Source of the DNA: Saprospiraceae bacterium
GTDB lineage: Bacteria; Bacteroidota; Bacteroidia; Chitinophagales; Saprospiraceae
Length of the DNA stretch: 64,000 nt
Assembly (NCBI GenBank): GCA_028285085.1
Contig: JANQQI010000023.1
Span: 81,717-145,716, forward strand
Direction: 5' to 3'
Below are positions 63,123 to 64,000 of this stretch, in pieces (position 1 is the stretch's first letter; each line of letters opens with the position of its first letter). The translations under genes were made by a program, and so were the position numbers. Below the pieces are notes generated by a model. That model did no database searches. It was not told where the DNA came from and saw only the letters and a list, made by a program, of their open reading frames with translations.

Positions 63123-64000
63123 CTATTCCTCCAGTATCGCTTCGTCAAAGTGATAATACTGCAGTTCCCCCTCAGCATCCCGCTTGACCCAGTTGATATA
63201 TGGCCAGGCCTCCTTACTATAGTCCAATAGGCGCCCATCCTCATGGACGGCATAATTTTCCTCCGGGAGATGCTGAAAAATACGGCTCTGTCCGGTAGAC
63301 AAATCCCACCAGCGCATGGTGTCATCGTTTGAGCAAGAGAGTGCTTTATCCGCACCGATGGGGACACAGAGGAGGACCCAGTTAGTATGTCCTTTTAGGG
63401 TATGAATGACTTGTCCGTTGTTGAGATTCCATAGGATGAGGTTGTTGTCGTAAGAGCAAGAGAGTGCTTTATCCGCCCCGATGGGGACGCAGTGTCGGAC
63501 AGCATTCTTATGTCCTTTTAGGGTATGAATGACTTGTCCGTTGTTGAGATTCCATAGGATGAGGTTATTGTCGTCCGAGCAAGAGAGTGCTTTATCCGCG
63601 CCGATGGGGACGCAGTGGAGTACAGCATTCGTATGTCCTTTTAGGGTATGAATGGCTTGCCCGTTGTTGAGATTCCACAGGATGAGGTTTTTGTCGTCCG
63701 AGCAAGAGAGTACTTTATCCGCGCCGATGGGGACGCAGTGGAGTACAGCATTCGTATGTCCTTTTAGGGTATGAATGGCTTGTCCGTTGTTGAGATTCCA
63801 TAGGATGAGGTTGTTGTCGTAAGAGCAAGAGAGTGCTTTATCCGCCCCGATGGGGATGCAGTGGAGGACATAATTCGTATGTCCTTTTAGGGTATGAATG
63901 GCTTGTCCGTTGTTGAGATTCCATAGGATGAGGTTTTTGTCGTCCGAGCAAGAGAGTGCTTTATCCACTCCGATGGGGACGCAGTGTCGGACCCAGTCCG
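63123..64000 (-). CDS. WD40-repeat protein, 3' part only
   Basis: The reading frame continues off the right edge; the track start (a GTG at 63968) is inside a repeat and is not a real start. Five near-identical 41-residue repeats (DKALSCSDDNNLILWNLNNG, then HTLKGHTNAVLHCVPIGA) plus a sixth diverged one lie in view, followed by a unique tail ending FDEAILEE. The missing N-terminus could hold an effector such as NACHT, TIR or a peptidase, as in NLR-like and signalling proteins, but that is outside the window. Confidence 0.85.
   Translation of the reverse strand, partial: DWVRHCVPIGVDKALSCSDDKNLILWNLNNGQAIHTLKGHTNYVLHCIPIGADKALSCSYDNNLILWNLNNGQAIHTLKGHTNAVLHCVPIGADKVLSCSDDKNLILWNLNNGQAIHTLKGHTNAVLHCVPIGADKALSCSDDNNLILWNLNNGQVIHTLKGHKNAVRHCVPIGADKALSCSYDNNLILWNLNNGQVIHTLKGHTNWVLLCVPIGADKALSCSNDDTMRWWDLSTGQSRIFQHLPEENYAVHEDGRLLDYSKEAWPYINWVKRDAEGELQYYHFDEAILEE
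63331..64000. repeat. 123-bp tandem repeats inside the WD40 gene
   Basis: GAGCAAGAGAGTGCTTTATC starts at 63331 and recurs, with few changes, at 63454, 63577, 63700, 63823 and 63946: an exact 123-bp period (41 codons) extending beyond the window edge. Most differences are in a few codons, so the array was recently amplified or is being homogenised. Confidence 0.9.

Noticed and set aside
63331-64000. CRISPR-like array
   Set aside because: The period is 123 bp with no distinct spacers, and the units are in frame and encode WD40 blades.

Overview
The window looks like the chromosome of a Bacteroidota bacterium, most likely of the Saprospiria (Lewinella/Haliscomenobacter-like) group. Evidence: five large secreted proteins end in type IX secretion (T9SS) sorting domains with a PNP-type motif, there are many lipoproteins with an SC or GC lipobox, ribosome-binding sites are weak or absent, promoters of the TAnnTTTG type occur, and families common in Bacteroidota are frequent (ECF sigma factor with a barrel partner, Nudix-type sugar regulator, YceI, ArsR-AHSA1). 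I saw no tRNA, rRNA, CRISPR array, prophage or transposase.

Layout. 0-5 kb: a partial secreted protein, then a FixL-like heme-PAS histidine kinase and a response regulator fused to a CRP/FNR effector, followed by a CBS protein, a small protein and a universal stress protein (Usp). 5-10 kb: lipoproteins, a P-loop kinase plus aminoglycoside-phosphotransferase-like pair, and a membrane-anchored protein with a DeoR-sensor-like domain. 10-14.4 kb: oxidative pentose-phosphate genes (zwf-pgl divergent from gnd) and a Nudix hydrolase. 14.4-18.3 kb: a TetR-controlled, Tat-exported molybdenum hydroxylase operon (IorAB-like with a diheme cytochrome). 18.5-23 kb: RtcB-like ligase, tatA, a TRIC channel, L-serine dehydratase and a hypothetical protein. 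23-32.7 kb: T9SS cargo (arylsulfotransferase, beta-propeller, ELWxxDGT-type repeat protein) with an esterase and a calpain-like cysteine peptidase candidate. 32.7-35.5 kb: an operon with an erythromycin-esterase-like and a DUF5694 protein. 36-42.2 kb: YceI, lipoprotein, barrel, hydrolase, DUF4349, threonine/serine dehydratase, AHSA1 and ArsR. 42.4-45 kb: an ECF sigma operon with a membrane/coiled-coil/barrel protein and a Cys-rich repeat lipoprotein. 45.5-50.3 kb: a 1260-residue adhesin-like T9SS protein and pirin. 50.4-56.7 kb: a second stress island (three Usp proteins, an eRF1-like protein, a paralogue of the small protein from the first island, a VIT/CCC1 transporter, a YtfI/YtfJ-like pair, Hsp20). 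56.9-64 kb: an orphan protease-prodomain lipoprotein with an M14 carboxypeptidase, a Nudix-type regulator divergent from a GH3 glycosidase, and a truncated WD40 protein with almost identical repeats.

How it may fit together. FNR-type dyads (TGAT-N4-ATCA or one-base variants) lie before the CBS gene, the first Usp, the first small-protein gene, the eRF1-like/Usp divergent pair (three perfect copies in 84 bp) and the YtfI-like gene. The FixL-like kinase and CRP-fused response regulator at the left end, whose helix-turn-helix carries an FNR-like E-S-x-x-R motif, are the obvious candidate controllers. I infer an oxygen- or redox-responsive stress regulon spread over two islands about 50 kb apart. 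Other local circuits are visible: twin GTAAC-N6-GTTAC dyads before arsR, three phased repeats between the Nudix regulator and the GH3 gene, and a candidate TetR palindrome.
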